Source: Spiroplasma syrphidicola EA-1
GTDB lineage: Bacteria; Bacillota_I; Bacilli_A; Mycoplasmatales; Mycoplasmataceae
Length of the DNA: 64,000 nt
Direction: 5' to 3'
Assembly (NCBI RefSeq): GCF_000400955.1
Contig: NC_021284.1
Span: 620,001 to 684,000 of the forward strand
The notes beneath the pieces are model-generated. The model was not told where the DNA came from. It worked only from the letters and a program-made list of their open reading frames with translations, and searched no databases. A program made the translations under genes and the position numbers. Positions within the stretch are counted from its first letter, which is position 1; the number at the start of each line of letters is the position of its first letter. Positions 22,755 through 33,252 of the stretch are shown here, piece by piece.

Positions 22755-23780
22755 TTATTTAACATCAACTATATCAAACTGATTGGCTCAATTTAAACTA
22801 TCTTTTAATCAGTTTAAATCAATTTGCATTTTTGTAATAATATCATTAGTTACATGATCTCAATCACTAAAAAATTCAACATCATTAATTACCATTTTAT
22901 GGTCATTTCAGCCATCAACTAAATAACTCTGGAAAATTAAAGTTAAAATCCCATCCTCAAATATCATCACAGGGATTGTTGCTGATTTTTGTTGTTCAGC
23001 AATTAGTTTCGTTTGGACAGATGGGGGTAAAACATGACTAAGATCTTTTTGATTGCTCCCCACAACAAAAATGTCATCAAAAGTAGGATTACCAGTTTTA
23101 ACTGTCTGGGCTGGACGGAAAAAATCATTATTAAGATCAACTAATTGAATTATCATATTATCTTTAACGGGTTTTTTCAAAGGTTTTAAAGTTAAAATTG
23201 GAACCCGATAAAAAATTGGTTCAGTATAATTTGAACTAGTTTTCTTCTTTGTTTTATGGGTAATTGACCCTAAAGATATTTCAAAACTAGTATGATGTAA
23301 ATTTAAAACTTGGTCTATTTTTGTATTATTTTCAAGATTAACAACTTTACTTGGTGGTAAATTATAACTGCTGCTAATATTAATTACATCAATTTTATCC
23401 TCAAAAGTTTCTTTTAGACCCCAGTCATATAACTTTTTAAAATCTAAATTATCTAAAATGTTTTTTTGCAAACGCATTATTTTTGTTCATTTAATTAAAT
23501 AATAAATAATAAAACCGTCAAAAACTAACCCTAAGATAATTGTTACGACAGGAATAAAATAATATAGTCCTGGTGTTTTTTTAATATAAAACATTGCAAA
23601 AATAAAAATTGCAACTAATGTTAATAAGGGTCCAAAAAATAACATTCAGCGGATCGCAATTTGTCATTTTTTTGTTGGTGATTTAAAAATAACCTTGCTT
23701 TTATTAAATTTTGCTAAAACGCTATTAATTTCGTTTTTTGATTTTTGTACTCAGCTACTTTGTTCGGTTTGCTTTGCCAT
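22755..23780 (-). CDS. DUF3137-like membrane protein
   Basis: A 341-residue protein: a short polar N-terminus, two hydrophobic helices near residues 45-65 and 72-95 (MLFFGPLLTLVAIFIFAMFY, then FIPVVTIILGLVFDG), and a soluble C-terminal domain of about 240 residues. This layout and the sequence of the soluble part (LTLKPLKKPVKDNMIIQLVD, NPTFDDIFVVGSNQ) resemble DUF3137 proteins, which are common in Spiroplasma and have no known function. ATG at 23780, RBS GAAGGA. It lies between the helicase and the spiralin-like lipoprotein. Confidence 0.6.
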
Positions 23781-23888
23781 AAATTTATTTTTTCCTTCTT
23801 GCTTATCATTAACTTTACTATTATCTTCATTATAAACTACCTTATCTTAATTTAGCAAATTATTCTGTTTTTTCTTTTTTAAGGGTGA

Positions 23889-24878
23889 TTATTTTAAAGT
23901 GATTGTAAATTGAAAATAATTAGCCAAAATTAAACTAGTTGGCGTGGCGGAAACTGTCATAATCACTTTTACCCCGGCAGTTTGAAGAGCACTATCAGCT
24001 TGATCATTTGTGATAGAAAAATCTTCGATTGCAACAGAGATATCAAATTTTGCTTTAATTGCTTTTATTATCGTTGCTATTATTTCTTGATTGTCATTTA
24101 AACTATCATATGTGGCCATTAAATCAGTTGGAAATTCGAATGGTTTAATTTCAACTAAACTAAGATCTTTTTTAGCACTTAACGTATCAATAAAAGTAAA
24201 ATCACCTTGAATTAAATAACTATTAGCTTGGGCATGAACAGTAAAAGTGACAACTGTATCAGCAGTTTGAAAATCCGGTTTATCTTGATAATCATTTGTT
24301 AAATAAAAATCTTTTTGGGAAGTAACAAGATTTAAAGTTTTATTAATACTATTAGTAACAGCTGTTAAAATAGTTTGATTTTGATTTAATTCTTGATAAT
24401 TAGCCCCCTCTTGCGCAATTGTTTGTAAATCTGGCACGTGAACATTTTTAATATCTTGTTTGTTAACCGTTGTTACCATAATATCAATTGCATATTCTGT
24501 ATTCAAAGCATACCCAGCGTTAATTAAATTTTGCTGATCATTTTGAATAGCTGAATCAAATTTGTTTAAGAAAATTTTAATTGTGGCTATTTGTCCAACA
24601 GTAACTTTTACTTCATCATTATTGCTTATTTCGCTACCATTATATCAAATCGCATAATTAGCAATTTTAGTTGCGCTTTTATCATCAGTTAAATTGTAAC
24701 GAACTTGCATATAAGTATGTAAGTTCGCAAAAATTTCAGCCCCTGTTTGGCTATCTTTAATTTGGAAAGTATCTAACAAATTTTTTTGGTAATTAGCAAT
24801 GGCTCCACACCCTAAAACAGGAGTTGTTGTCATAATTACTGATGATATGACAGTCATCATTGTTAAAAGTTTCTTCAT
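23889..24878 (-). CDS. Spiralin-like surface lipoprotein
   Basis: Secreted lipoprotein of 329 residues. The signal peptide (MKKLLTMMTVISSV) ends in a lipobox PVLGC with Cys24. Two spiralin-type repeats are visible in the second half: DFYLTNDYQDKPDFQTADTV and DFSITNDQADSALQTAGVKV, each followed by a beta-rich stretch with T-V-[HS]-A. Spiralin carries the same DFxITNN..D...A.kDVkVTVkA pattern. This suggests a member of the spiralin family, the most abundant surface protein of several spiroplasmas, with a longer N-terminal region. Function in spiralin is host-glycan binding and vector transmission; not shown here. The promoter with TATAAT lies about 40 bases upstream of the ATG. Confidence 0.7.
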
Positions 24879-24918
24879 TATTATTTTTCCCTTCTTTTTC
24901 TTCAAACATATATTAATT

Positions 24919-24946
24919 ATTATACTATTAACTAAAACATTGTAAA
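24919..24946 (-). promoter_or_regulatory. Promoter for the spiralin-like lipoprotein
   Basis: TTTACA (24941-24946) and TATAAT (24919-24924), 16 bases apart on the minus strand, just after the terminator of the upstream lipoprotein gene. Confidence 0.6.
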
Positions 24947-24948
24947 TT

Positions 24949-24980
24949 AAAAAAATACTTATAAATAAGTATTTTTTTAA
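24949..24980 (-). terminator. Intrinsic terminator after lipoprotein A
   Basis: Stem AATACTTAT/ATAAGTATT (24954-24973) with AA as loop. T runs flank it on both strands. Confidence 0.85.
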
Positions 24981-24985
24981 TTTTT

Positions 24986-26854
24986 TTAAACTGTTTTATC
25001 TGATAATAACATCTCAAATGTTAAATCATTGTTTGTTGTAAATGTCGCATTTGGGTCATGTTTTGACGTTAATTTAAACTGTAAATTAGTAAATTGAAGT
25101 TTCATATCTTTTGCCTGCAGAATTTGGTCTAAGTTTGGGTCTTCAGTATTTTTAAAGACATCTTGAAATTCTTCTCATTGATCACTTTGATTTTTAAACA
25201 TCACTTTTAAGCGACCTTGCAGTAATTCCACATTTAATTGTCCTAGCTGATTAGCATTTAATCCCAATGATGGTAAAACCGTATTTCATAACGGTCCCAT
25301 AAAATTTTTTAAAGTAACCTCTGGTAGATTATTTTTAACATCAGCTAGAATTCCTTTTATATTATCTTTATTAAGAATATTTTGATTAAGTAAATCAACA
25401 CCTCCTTTAGAAATAGTACTAAATTCATTTAAAATACTCATAATTAATTTTGTTGGTCTTAATTCTAAGCCTTTTACTAAAGGAAGATCTTTACCAAACA
25501 AAAAACCTTGAATAATTGGTAAGACGGCCCCAATGTTTAGCTTAAGGTTAAATGCTAAGTCTGGCTTATAACCAAGTATGGCTAAACCAATTAAGCTATC
25601 CAAATTCGTTTTAACATTTTTAAAAAATAACTCATCTTCTCCCCAAGCATTTTTAATTCCATTTTGAACATCGCTATTAACAGGAGATAATAAAAATTGT
25701 ATTAATTCTAAAATAACGTTGTTACTTTTAAAATCATTACTAATAAATCATTGTAACAAAGCAATTATGCTTGGGGCCATATTTGTTAACAAATCCCCAA
25801 CTGTTCCTTCAATAATAACAAAAGGGTTGGAAGTACTAGGTTTTCCTTCACCTATTGTTTTATTAAGTGATATGTCCAAAATTGAAACTTTAGCTATGGT
25901 CATTATATTCTTATCAAGTTCAGCCAAAAAGCTAGCTCAATTTTGATCAAATTTATCAGTTCCAATGCTACTTAAATCGACTAAATTAATGCTATGTCCC
26001 ATCATTGTATTAATCATACCAACAAAATCATATAGGGTTGCCAATGATAATTTAATGGGTAATCCTGGAATTTGTAAATCAAAACCATTATTTGTACTGT
26101 GCCCTTTCCCCATTAATTCCATTACAAAATCTGCAACAGTATTAATTGGTTCTGTTACTCAATTAATTTCACCACTAAAAACAGTTATACCTTTTGAGGT
26201 TTTAACATCAATTGTTGTTGTACCATAATTAATGATGCTATCATCACTTTTTTTGGTAGTTGCTCCTTTTACACTAGGTCTTGCGCTAATTTTTGAGACA
26301 GTAAAATTAAAACTACTTTTAAATTGAGTTTTCAAGGCTTTGGTCATTATTGCTGAATCAATTTTGTCGGGTGTAAATTGCCCAGGAACAACAAAGCCAT
26401 TATTGTCAGCTGTAAAACTAGTTAACTTTTCTAAATTTGTTTTAACAGTACCAAGTTCATTTGTTAATCAAAAAATCTTGTCATTTCAAAATTCTTTTCC
26501 TTGATATTTAAGACTAAGATTAGCAGTACCGTTATTAACTGTTGCCATAGCAGCTTTAGTATTGCCTTGTAAAACTGGTTCTTCATAATCTTTTTCTAAC
26601 ACTTTAACTTCATAATTAGAAGATAAATGCAATTGTTGAATAATATCTTTTACTAAACGATTTTGTTGATTACCATCATCACGACTTAAAATAAACGGAT
26701 TTTTTTCATCTTGATATAATTTTAAAAAATCCTTCACTTTTTCTGGTGATAATTGATCTGATGGTTTCTGCGTATTTGAATGACATGCCACTACAGTAGT
26801 TACCCCTGTCATACTAATAGTTAACGCACTTAAAATGGTTAATAATTTTTTCAT
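24986..26854 (-). CDS. MOLPALP-type surface lipoprotein A
   Basis: A 622-residue lipoprotein with signal peptide MKKLLTILSALTISMTG and lipobox VVAC (Cys24). It resembles the large family of Mollicutes lipoproteins annotated MOLPALP in Spiroplasma; the function is unknown, presumably at the cell surface. Conserved landmarks: SRDDGNQQNRLVKDI (about 60), FWNDKIFWLTNELG (about 122), INWVTEPINTVADF (about 230), GTVGDLLTNMAPS, and a C-terminal end FTTNNDLTFEMLLSDKT. It is a tandem paralogue of the next gene, matching it almost from end to end. The frame is continuous with UGA as Trp. It is expressed from its own promoter with a structured 5' leader. Confidence 0.75.
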
Positions 26855-26906
26855 ATTCTTTCATCTCCTTTTGTTTTAAATTTAAAAACCATAAAAATTG
26901 AAAAAA

Positions 26907-26984
26907 TATCTCAATACAATAATAATTAAATAGGTCCAAAACGATAAAATCATAATTGTTGCTTTTTGAGATAGGTACATTATA
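26907..26984 (-). promoter_or_regulatory. Promoter and structured 5' leader of lipoprotein A
   Basis: TATAAT at 26979-26984 (minus) places the transcript start at about 26972, exactly at the 5' arm (26966-26973) of an 8-bp inverted repeat whose 3' arm is TTGAGATA at 26914-26907. The 3' arm is followed by a run of T. The loop includes ATGATTTTATCGTTT, also present in the leader of lipoprotein B. Confidence 0.55.
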
Positions 26985-27026
26985 ACTTAAAAAATGAAAA
27001 AATTTATGTTCTTTTTTAAATAAAAA

Positions 27027-27086
27027 AAGAACTTTTATCTAATAAATCAGAAATTTGCTCTCTTTTTTATTGTCAAAAAGTTCTTT
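27027..27086 (-). terminator. Probable terminator after lipoprotein B, long loop
   Basis: AAAGAACTTTT-type arms at 27027-27037 and 27075-27086 can pair, with about 37 bases between, and the distal arm runs into T residues on the minus strand. The loop is long, so confidence is moderate. Confidence 0.5.
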
Positions 27087-27092
27087 AAAACG

Positions 27093-28934
27093 CTATTTTG
27101 TTTTATCTGATAATAACATTTCAAATGTTAAATCATTGTTTGTTGTAAATGTTGCATTTGCGTCAACTTTTGAAGTTAATTTAAACTGTAAATTAGTAAA
27201 TTGCAGTTTCATATCTTTTGCCGCCAGAATTTGTTTTAAGTTTGGTGTATCACCATCTTTAAAGACGTCTTGGAACTCTTCTCATTGATCGTTTTGATTT
27301 TTAAACATTACTTTTAAACGTCCTTGTAATAATTCAACATTTAATTGTTCTAACTGATTAGCATCAAATCCTAGTGATGGTAATGCCGCATTTCATAACG
27401 GTCCCATTGCATCTTTTAAAGTAAGATTAACTTCTGGAATAAATCCCAAAACCAATTTTGTAACTCCTTTTAAATGAGTTTTATTAATAACACTCTGGTT
27501 AATTAGGTCAAATCCATTTGCTGATAAAGTACTAAACTCATTTAAAATACTCATAACTAATGTTGTTGGTTCTAATTTTACTAAAGGCCCAAAAGCAATA
27601 TCAGCTGTTAATTTAAGTTCTGAACCGAAAAGATTTAATGAAATACTAAATGGTAAATCCTTTTTATATCCTACTAATGCTTGGCCTAATAAACTATCCA
27701 AATTAGTATTTGTTTTATTTATCATTGGACTTTTTTCCCCATAAGTTTTAACTAAACCAGCTTTTACTTTTGGATTAACATCACTTAATAAATATTGCAA
27801 TAATTCCATAACGGCATTATGTGATTTAAAATCATTACTAATAAATCACTGTAATAAAGCCATTAAACTTGGGGCCATATTTGTTAATAATTCCCCAACT
27901 GTTCCATTAACTTTTAATGTGCCACTGATATCAATATTAATTGGAATATTAATAATTGAACTTCCAATTAATGATTTTAATAGGCCATCAAAAGTTGTTA
28001 AAAAGTTTTGCCATTCATTATCAAAATGATCAGTTCCAATGTTATCCAAATTAACTAGTTTAATCCCATTTCCAATTAATGTGTTAATTAGCCCAGCAAA
28101 TGTATATAGATTTCCTAATGATACTTCAATTGGTAGCCCTGGAATTGGTAATTTAAAATCAAACCCATTATTTGAGCTATGACCTTTTCCCATTAAATCC
28201 ATTGCGAACCCAGCGACAGTATTAATTGGTTCTGTTACTCAATTAATTTCACCATTAAAAACAGCAATGTCGTTTGATGTTGTTACTTCAATTAATGTTT
28301 TTCCATAATTAATCAATTGTGCATCTTGTGTTTCGCTTGGTGTTGAATTCAAACTAGGAATGTCAGTTATTTTCTGAACATTAAATTTAAAAGTATTTTG
28401 GAATTGTTTTTTTAACTGCGCTGTTAAAATTTCAACCGTAATGTCATTTGGGGCTATTGCTCCAGGAACAACAAAACCATTTGTTGATTCAGTAAAAATG
28501 TCTAATTTAGTTAACTTAGTTTTAATATTGCTAAGATCATTTGTTAATCAGAAAATTTTGTCATTTCAAAATTCTTTCCCTTGGTATTTTACGCTGACCT
28601 TTGCTTCTCCATTCCGAATTGTTGCCACTTCTGTTCTGTTTAATGCTTCAAGATCTGGCAATAAATAACCATTTTCTAAAACACTAACTTCATATTCCGA
28701 AGTTAAATGTAATTGTTGAGTAATGTCTTTTACTAAGCGATTTTGTTGATTACCATCATCACGGCTTAAAGTAAAAGGATTTGCTTCATTTTGATATGTT
28801 TTTAAAAATGCTTTTACTTTTTCTGGTGATAATTGATCTGATGGTTGTTCAGTGTTAGCACTACAAGCAACAACTGATGTTACTCCTGTCATACTAATTG
28901 TTAGGGTACTTAAAATAGTTAATAATTTTTTCAT
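27093..28934 (-). CDS. MOLPALP-type surface lipoprotein B
   Basis: A 613-residue paralogue of the adjacent lipoprotein A. Same signal peptide type (MKKLLTILSTLTISMTG, lipobox VVAC), the same SRDDGNQQNRLVKDI, FWNDKIFWLTNDL, INWVTEPINTVAGF and MGKGHSSNNGFD landmarks, and the same C-terminal FTTNNDLTFEMLLSDKT. The N- and C-terminal 120 residues are most alike; the middle third (residues 270-450) has diverged more, which would fit exposed variable parts. The promoter region is also duplicated. Exact role unknown; surface location follows from the lipobox. The frame is continuous under code 4. Confidence 0.75.
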
Positions 28935-28996
28935 AATTTTTTAGCTCCTTTTGTCATATTTTTTAATATCAATAAACCCATAAAAATTGAAAAAAA

Positions 28997-29071
28997 TATC
29001 CCAAAACAATATTAAATTAAGTCCTAAACGATAAAATCATGGTATTGCCTTTTTGAGATAAGATAATTATA
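28997..29071 (-). promoter_or_regulatory. Promoter and structured 5' leader of lipoprotein B
   Basis: TATAAT at 29066-29071 (minus) puts the start near 29059, at the first arm (29051-29060) of a 10-bp hairpin closed by 28997-29006, with one G-U pair. A T run follows the 3' arm. Layout and loop motif match the leader of lipoprotein A. Confidence 0.55.
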
Positions 29072-29116
29072 TCGCAAAAAGAAAAAAAGATTAAATTTAT
29101 TTTTTGGTAAAAAAAG

Positions 29117-29141
29117 AAAAAAAGTAATAAAATTACTTTTT
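29117..29141 (-). terminator. Intrinsic terminator after the DJ-1 family gene
   Basis: Stem AAAAGTAAT/ATTACTTTT (29120-29140) with a 3-base loop directly after the stop codon, A/T runs on both sides. Confidence 0.88.
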
Positions 29142-29692
29142 TAATCACGAATAACTAATTCATTTTGTAACGCAAAGACTTTTTCTGCTCCCAAAACACG
29201 GTCAGCAATGGCTAAAGCAAAGTTCATTGTTGAACCAACTGAAGCGCCAGTAATGATATGACCATCAGTAATTGCTGCCATTTCATCATTGTAGATCGCA
29301 TTTTCCATTCCTTCTGTGCAACCAGGATAACTTGTTGCTTCACGGTTATCTAGTATTCCTAAATGACCCAAAATTTGGGGCGCTGCACAAACTGCCGCAA
29401 TTGTTTTTTCATCATGATTAGCTTTTAATAATCATTCTTTAATTTGACTATTTTTAGCAAGATTATCAACCCCTACTTTACCCCCTGGTAAAATAAAACC
29501 ATCATAATCTTCATATTTAACCTCTGTTACCAACTGGTCAGCTTTAATTACGACCTGATGGGATGAAGTTACTTCTAATTGATCTGTAATACTTACTAGA
29601 TCAACTTTAATTTGACCACGACGTAAAACATCAGTAGTAATGATTGCTTCTCCCTCTTCAAACCCTGGTGCCAAGAACAAGGCAAATTTCAT
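29141..29692 (-). CDS. DJ-1/PfpI family protein
   Basis: A 183-residue protein of the DJ-1/YajL/PfpI superfamily, usually linked to oxidative stress, deglycase or chaperone roles. The Glu in PGFEEGEAI (residues 9-17), the nucleophile elbow Cys in IAAVCAAPQILGHLG (about residue 105), and the GASVGSTMNFAL end region are intact, so it resembles YajL more than a protease. The ATG at 29692 is preferred because GAGGTG is six bases upstream; a GTG three codons earlier overlaps that RBS. Confidence 0.9.
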
Positions 29693-29771
29693 ATTATACA
29701 CCTCTTTTCACTAGTAATTATATTATATTTTTATATAATTGTTAAGAAGGAATAAAAATTAGGTGATGAAA

Positions 29772-30185
29772 ATGCGACTTTTTCCAAATATCTTTTCAAA
29801 ATTAAATAAAAAAAGTGCTAAGAACCCTCATTATGCGTTAAAAGATACAAAAATATTAACAATAAACAGTGTTCCCCAAGACTTGTCAATTAAAGTAATT
29901 CACAATTTAAAAGACAAAGTAACAAGTCTAATTCAACCAAAAAACATTACAATGAAAGATGGTTACTTATTGCGGAAAGTCCATGCTTTTAATAGTTTTG
30001 GAATGTTTTATCATGTTGATGTTATTTTTTGTAACAAAAACTTTCAAGTTATCAAACAAATTGAAAATTTTGGTCCCCAAAAAATTAGTCACTATTTTAA
30101 AGATAGTTATTTTATTTATTGCTTAGCTCCTGGGATGATTAAATTTTTAAATATCAAAGAAAACGATATTTTAAGAATTATTTAG
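29772..30185 (+). CDS. DUF192-like small protein
   Basis: A 137-residue protein on the plus strand, in a divergent position relative to the DJ-1 gene. The second half (FNSFGMFYHVDVIFCNKNFQ, then YFIYCLAPGMIKFLNIKENDILRI) matches the general pattern of DUF192 proteins: GMxF near the start of the domain, then a V-x-hydrophobic-D-[VI]-[IV]-F strand, and a final G..K-x-GD..[RI]. No signal peptide is visible, while many DUF192 proteins are exported. The start is a choice between ATG at 29766 and 29772; the latter has AGGTG at the right distance. Function of the family is unknown. Confidence 0.55.
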   Translation: MRLFPNIFSKLNKKSAKNPHYALKDTKILTINSVPQDLSIKVIHNLKDKVTSLIQPKNITMKDGYLLRKVHAFNSFGMFYHVDVIFCNKNFQVIKQIENFGPQKISHYFKDSYFIYCLAPGMIKFLNIKENDILRII

Positions 30186-30240
30186 TTTTGGATAAAAAAG
30201 AGTTATAATAATGTTAAATAATGAGAAAGGAAAAGAAGAG

Positions 30241-30663
30241 ATGGCAAAAAGTAAAAACGGTTGAACATTTACCATTAATATTACTTTTCAAAAAATAATG
30301 ATTTGAATTGCAGGATTATGACTATTTATTATGGCAATTCTAAATTCATTCGGAGTTATTGGAGCAAATATTGAATTATATGGTAAAGATAGTGGGTCAA
30401 TTATTTTAATATCATCATTTTTATATTTATTTGTAACAACATTTGTTCGTCACAAATGATCAAAATTAGTTGTGGGAATCGTATTCTTAACATTTGCTGT
30501 AATTGGAATCATTGGCGCTTTAATTACATCTGTTAATCAAATTTCAACATGATTAATCTTTGTGGCAGAATTAGTAACAATTATTGGCGCTTTAATTTGA
30601 TTATTAGAAGGTTTAGGCGTAATTAAAATTCGCACAAAAAATGCTGCAACACCAAGTGCATAA
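30241..30663 (+). CDS. Four-helix membrane protein, unknown function
   Basis: Readable only if UGA is Trp (five such codons). The 140-residue product begins MAKSKNGWTFTINITFQ and has four hydrophobic segments at about residues 18-42, 52-70, 75-95 and 103-125, then a short basic tail (IKIRTKNAATPSA). RBS AAAGGA 11 bases before the ATG. It follows the DUF192-like gene by 55 bases on the same strand and ends in a strong terminator. No family recognised. Confidence 0.7.
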
Positions 30664-30668
30664 AAAAT

Positions 30669-30701
30669 AAAAACTTTATTTAAATTAAATAAAGTTTTTT
30701 T
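30669..30701 (+). terminator. Bidirectional intrinsic terminator
   Basis: Long A/T-rich inverted repeat (AAAAACTTTATTTAA and its complement), between the convergent four-helix gene and hpf; T runs on both strands. Confidence 0.85.
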
Positions 30702-30718
30702 CTGCCATAATTTACTCT

Positions 30719-31096
30719 TTACTCTTGTTCATCCAAATCAACATCACTATACTCATCTTCCTCAATTACCTTAGCAAAAGAAGTTCTTTTTGTATGATTT
30801 GTTATGATTTTATCTTTGATTTTTTTTAACTGTTCTTCTAATTTTTTTAACACCAAATCAACGGCTTTATAAAAATCCTTGTTTTTACTTGTTGCGGTTA
30901 AAAAATTATTTTTCCCCGCCAAATCAATTGACACTTTAATATCGTTTTCTCCAATTTTTGTATATTCGAGGTCAACATGTACTAGTTTATTATTTTTCAT
31001 AATTTCATATTTTTGAATTTTATCTAATGTTGTTCTAACATGATTATCCATCGCTTCAGTAACTCTAATATTTTTACTACGAATAATATATTGCAT
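30719..31096 (-). CDS. hpf: Ribosome hibernation promoting factor (short form)
   Basis: A 125-residue HPF/RaiA protein that binds the 30S decoding centre and puts ribosomes into an inactive state. The N-terminal beta-alpha-beta fold is plain (IIRSKNIRVTEAMDNHV, HVDLEYTKIG, KVSIDLAGKNNFLTA, KDFYKAVDLVLKKLEEQL). The C-terminal dimerisation domain of long HPF is missing; instead there is a short acidic tail. RBS GAGG before the ATG at 31096. TATAAT lies 26 bases upstream, overlapped further up by a palindrome that may be an operator. Confidence 0.92.
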   Translation of the reverse strand: MQYIIRSKNIRVTEAMDNHVRTTLDKIQKYEIMKNNKLVHVDLEYTKIGENDIKVSIDLAGKNNFLTATSKNKDFYKAVDLVLKKLEEQLKKIKDKIITNHTKRTSFAKVIEEDEYSDVDLDEQE

Positions 31097-31121
31097 ACCT
31101 ATTCCTCTTTTCTATAGTTTA

Positions 31122-31161
31122 ATTATAAACCTAAAATAACCAGGATGATAATGATATTATC
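31122..31161 (-). promoter_or_regulatory. hpf promoter with palindrome over the -35 region
   Basis: TATAAT at 31122-31127 (minus). The -35 region is poor but is covered by a perfect palindrome GATAAT-GAT-ATTATC at 31147-31161. No T run follows it, so it is more like a protein-binding site than a terminator for nadE. Confidence 0.4.
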
Positions 31162-31184
31162 GTCATTTTTAAAATAATATTTAA

Positions 31185-31931
31185 TTATTTATGATAATTT
31201 GGTAAATTACGAAACGGTTTTAAGGGTGATTTCGCTAAATTACGCTTATGTTCAGAGATCTTATGCAAATAATCAATCCGTGTTTTAATACTTTCTGCAA
31301 CTGGTTCACCAAGTAAAAAAGCATCTAACTGTTGATATGAAAAACCCATTTCCGCTTCATCGGTTTGGTTTTCTCATAATCCGGCTGTTGGTAATCGGTC
31401 AATAATTACATCATTAACTCCTAAGAGTTTGGCTAAAGCGCGAACATCTTGTTTTAATAAATGGACTAATGGAACTAAATCAACTCCCCCATCACCATAT
31501 TTTGTGAAATAACCAACATGCCATTCATCAGCATTATCTGTTCCTAACACTAAATAACGATTGGCCTGAGCCAAACTATATAACGTTGTCATTCGCAAAC
31601 GCGGTTTAATATTAGCCGCTGCTAATTGATGCTGATTTAAAGGTAAATTTTTTAATAAGGTTTGATAAGTTTCGCTAAGATCAATTGTTAAAGTATTTAA
31701 GGAATGTTTTTCAACCAACTGTTGAGCAAATTGTTCATCAACTGGATCAGACTGGCAGGGCATAATTACCGTTAAATAATTATCTGGGAAAGCTTTTTTT
31801 GCTAACAATGCTACGACAGCTGAATCAATTCCACCCGATAAACCAACAATCACTCCAGCACATTGGGCAGCAGTAACTTCGGCTTTAATTCAAGATACTA
31901 AATATTCTTCATATTGTTCAATTGTTGTCAT
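31185..31931 (-). CDS. nadE: NAD+ synthetase (ammonia-dependent)
   Basis: Last step of NAD biosynthesis: amidation of nicotinic acid adenine dinucleotide with ammonia and ATP. The 248-residue size fits the single-domain, ammonia-using form. PP-loop motif GLSGGIDSAV is at about residues 30-39; NADEWHVGYFTKYGDGGVDL is the conserved substrate region. The ATG at 31931 follows the obg stop by one base, with GGA-rich codons of obg acting as RBS, so the genes are coupled. Confidence 0.95.
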
Positions 31932-31932
31932 C

Positions 31933-33234
31933 TTATCCATTCCATTCTAATTCATATTCAAAGATTTTGACCAAATCACCATCTTTGATGCCTTTTTCTC
32001 TTAGCATATCAAACACTTTTAAACTTTGTAATTTTTTATTAAAGACTAGTAAATTATCATAAGTACTAATTGGATTTTTTTGATATGCTTTATGAACATC
32101 TTCTCCCGTTACTTCTCATAAACCATTTCCTAAATTAATAACTTTGACATCAATTCCGGCTTCTTCAAATTCATAAACTTTATAATCCGCTGGATTTTCT
32201 TCGCCTTGATTAATTTCTCATAATGCTTGACTATCACTAACGGTTGCTAATTTATCACCAATTTTTAACAGCAGTTCATCTAGATGCTGGGAAAACAATC
32301 CACTAATTTCAATGATTTCAGCAGTTGGTAACTTTTCTTTAAAATCAGTTAAATTAAGGGCTGATAAATCAATATCCATTTTGTTTGCCACAATAATTTC
32401 AGGGCGATGAGCTAAATTAATATTGTAGCGTTCTAATTCCGAACGAATATTTAAATAGTTTTGATAAACATCTTCTGTCCCATAATTTCCCGACATATCA
32501 AGGACATGGACAATTATTTTACAACGCTCAATATGACGTAAAAATGCAAAACCTAAGCCCTTCCCTTCAGCAGCCCCAGGAATTAAACCTGGTAAATCAG
32601 AAACAACAAATGTTCGCCCTTTACTATCTTGAGCAACACCTAATTGGGGAGTTAAAGTTGTAAAAGGGTAATCAGCAATTTGAGGTTTTGCTTTTGAAAT
32701 CTTTGATAATAATGTTGATTTTCCAGCGTTTGGTAATCCAACTAACCCAACATCAGCTAGGACTTTTAATTCACAACGAATTTCTAATTCTTGTCCTAAT
32801 TCACCAGCTTCAAAAATTGTTGGCGCCTTATTTTTACTACTCGCAAAACGAGCATTGCCACGACCACCTTTACCACCTTTTGCAATAATAACTTCTTGAT
32901 TATGTTGAACAATATCACAAATTATTTCGTCATTATCATTATTATATATTAATGTTCCCAATGGGACGTGAATATATTTATCGGGAGCATTACGGCCATG
33001 CATATTTTTAATATCCCCTTTATTACCATCTTCGGCTTTAATTTCACGTTGATATTTTAAATCTAATAGCGTATTCATCCCCTCATCGCCAACAAAAATA
33101 ATGTCACCACCATGACCACCATCTCCTCCTGATGGGCCACCTTTTGGGACATACAATTCACGATGAAAAGCCACTGCGCCGTTTCCACCATCACCAGCTT
33201 TTAATTTAATCTTTGCTACATCGATAAATTTCAC
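31933..33234 (-). CDS. obg: Obg family GTPase (ribosome assembly / stress)
   Basis: Essential GTPase of 50S assembly. The 433 residues hold the Gly-rich Obg fold (KAGDGGNGAVAFHRE, residues 12-26; GGPSGGDGGHGGD), the G domain (G1 GLPNAGKST, G3 DLPGLIPGAAEGKGLG, G4 NKMD) and a C-terminal OCT domain (NPADYKVYEFEEAG), which reads through only with UGA as Trp. GTG start at 33234. The upstream neighbour is a DnaJ-domain gene and downstream is nadE. Confidence 0.96.
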
Positions 33235-33252
33235 GAGTAATTCACCATTCCT

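Noticed and set aside
26880-26953. 23-codon leader peptide inside the leader of lipoprotein A
   Set aside because: The matching frame in the leader of lipoprotein B stops after seven codons, and no RBS precedes either ATG. Only the RNA structure seems conserved.
31147-31161. Palindrome as terminator of nadE
   Set aside because: No T run follows on the minus strand; an operator over the hpf promoter fits better.
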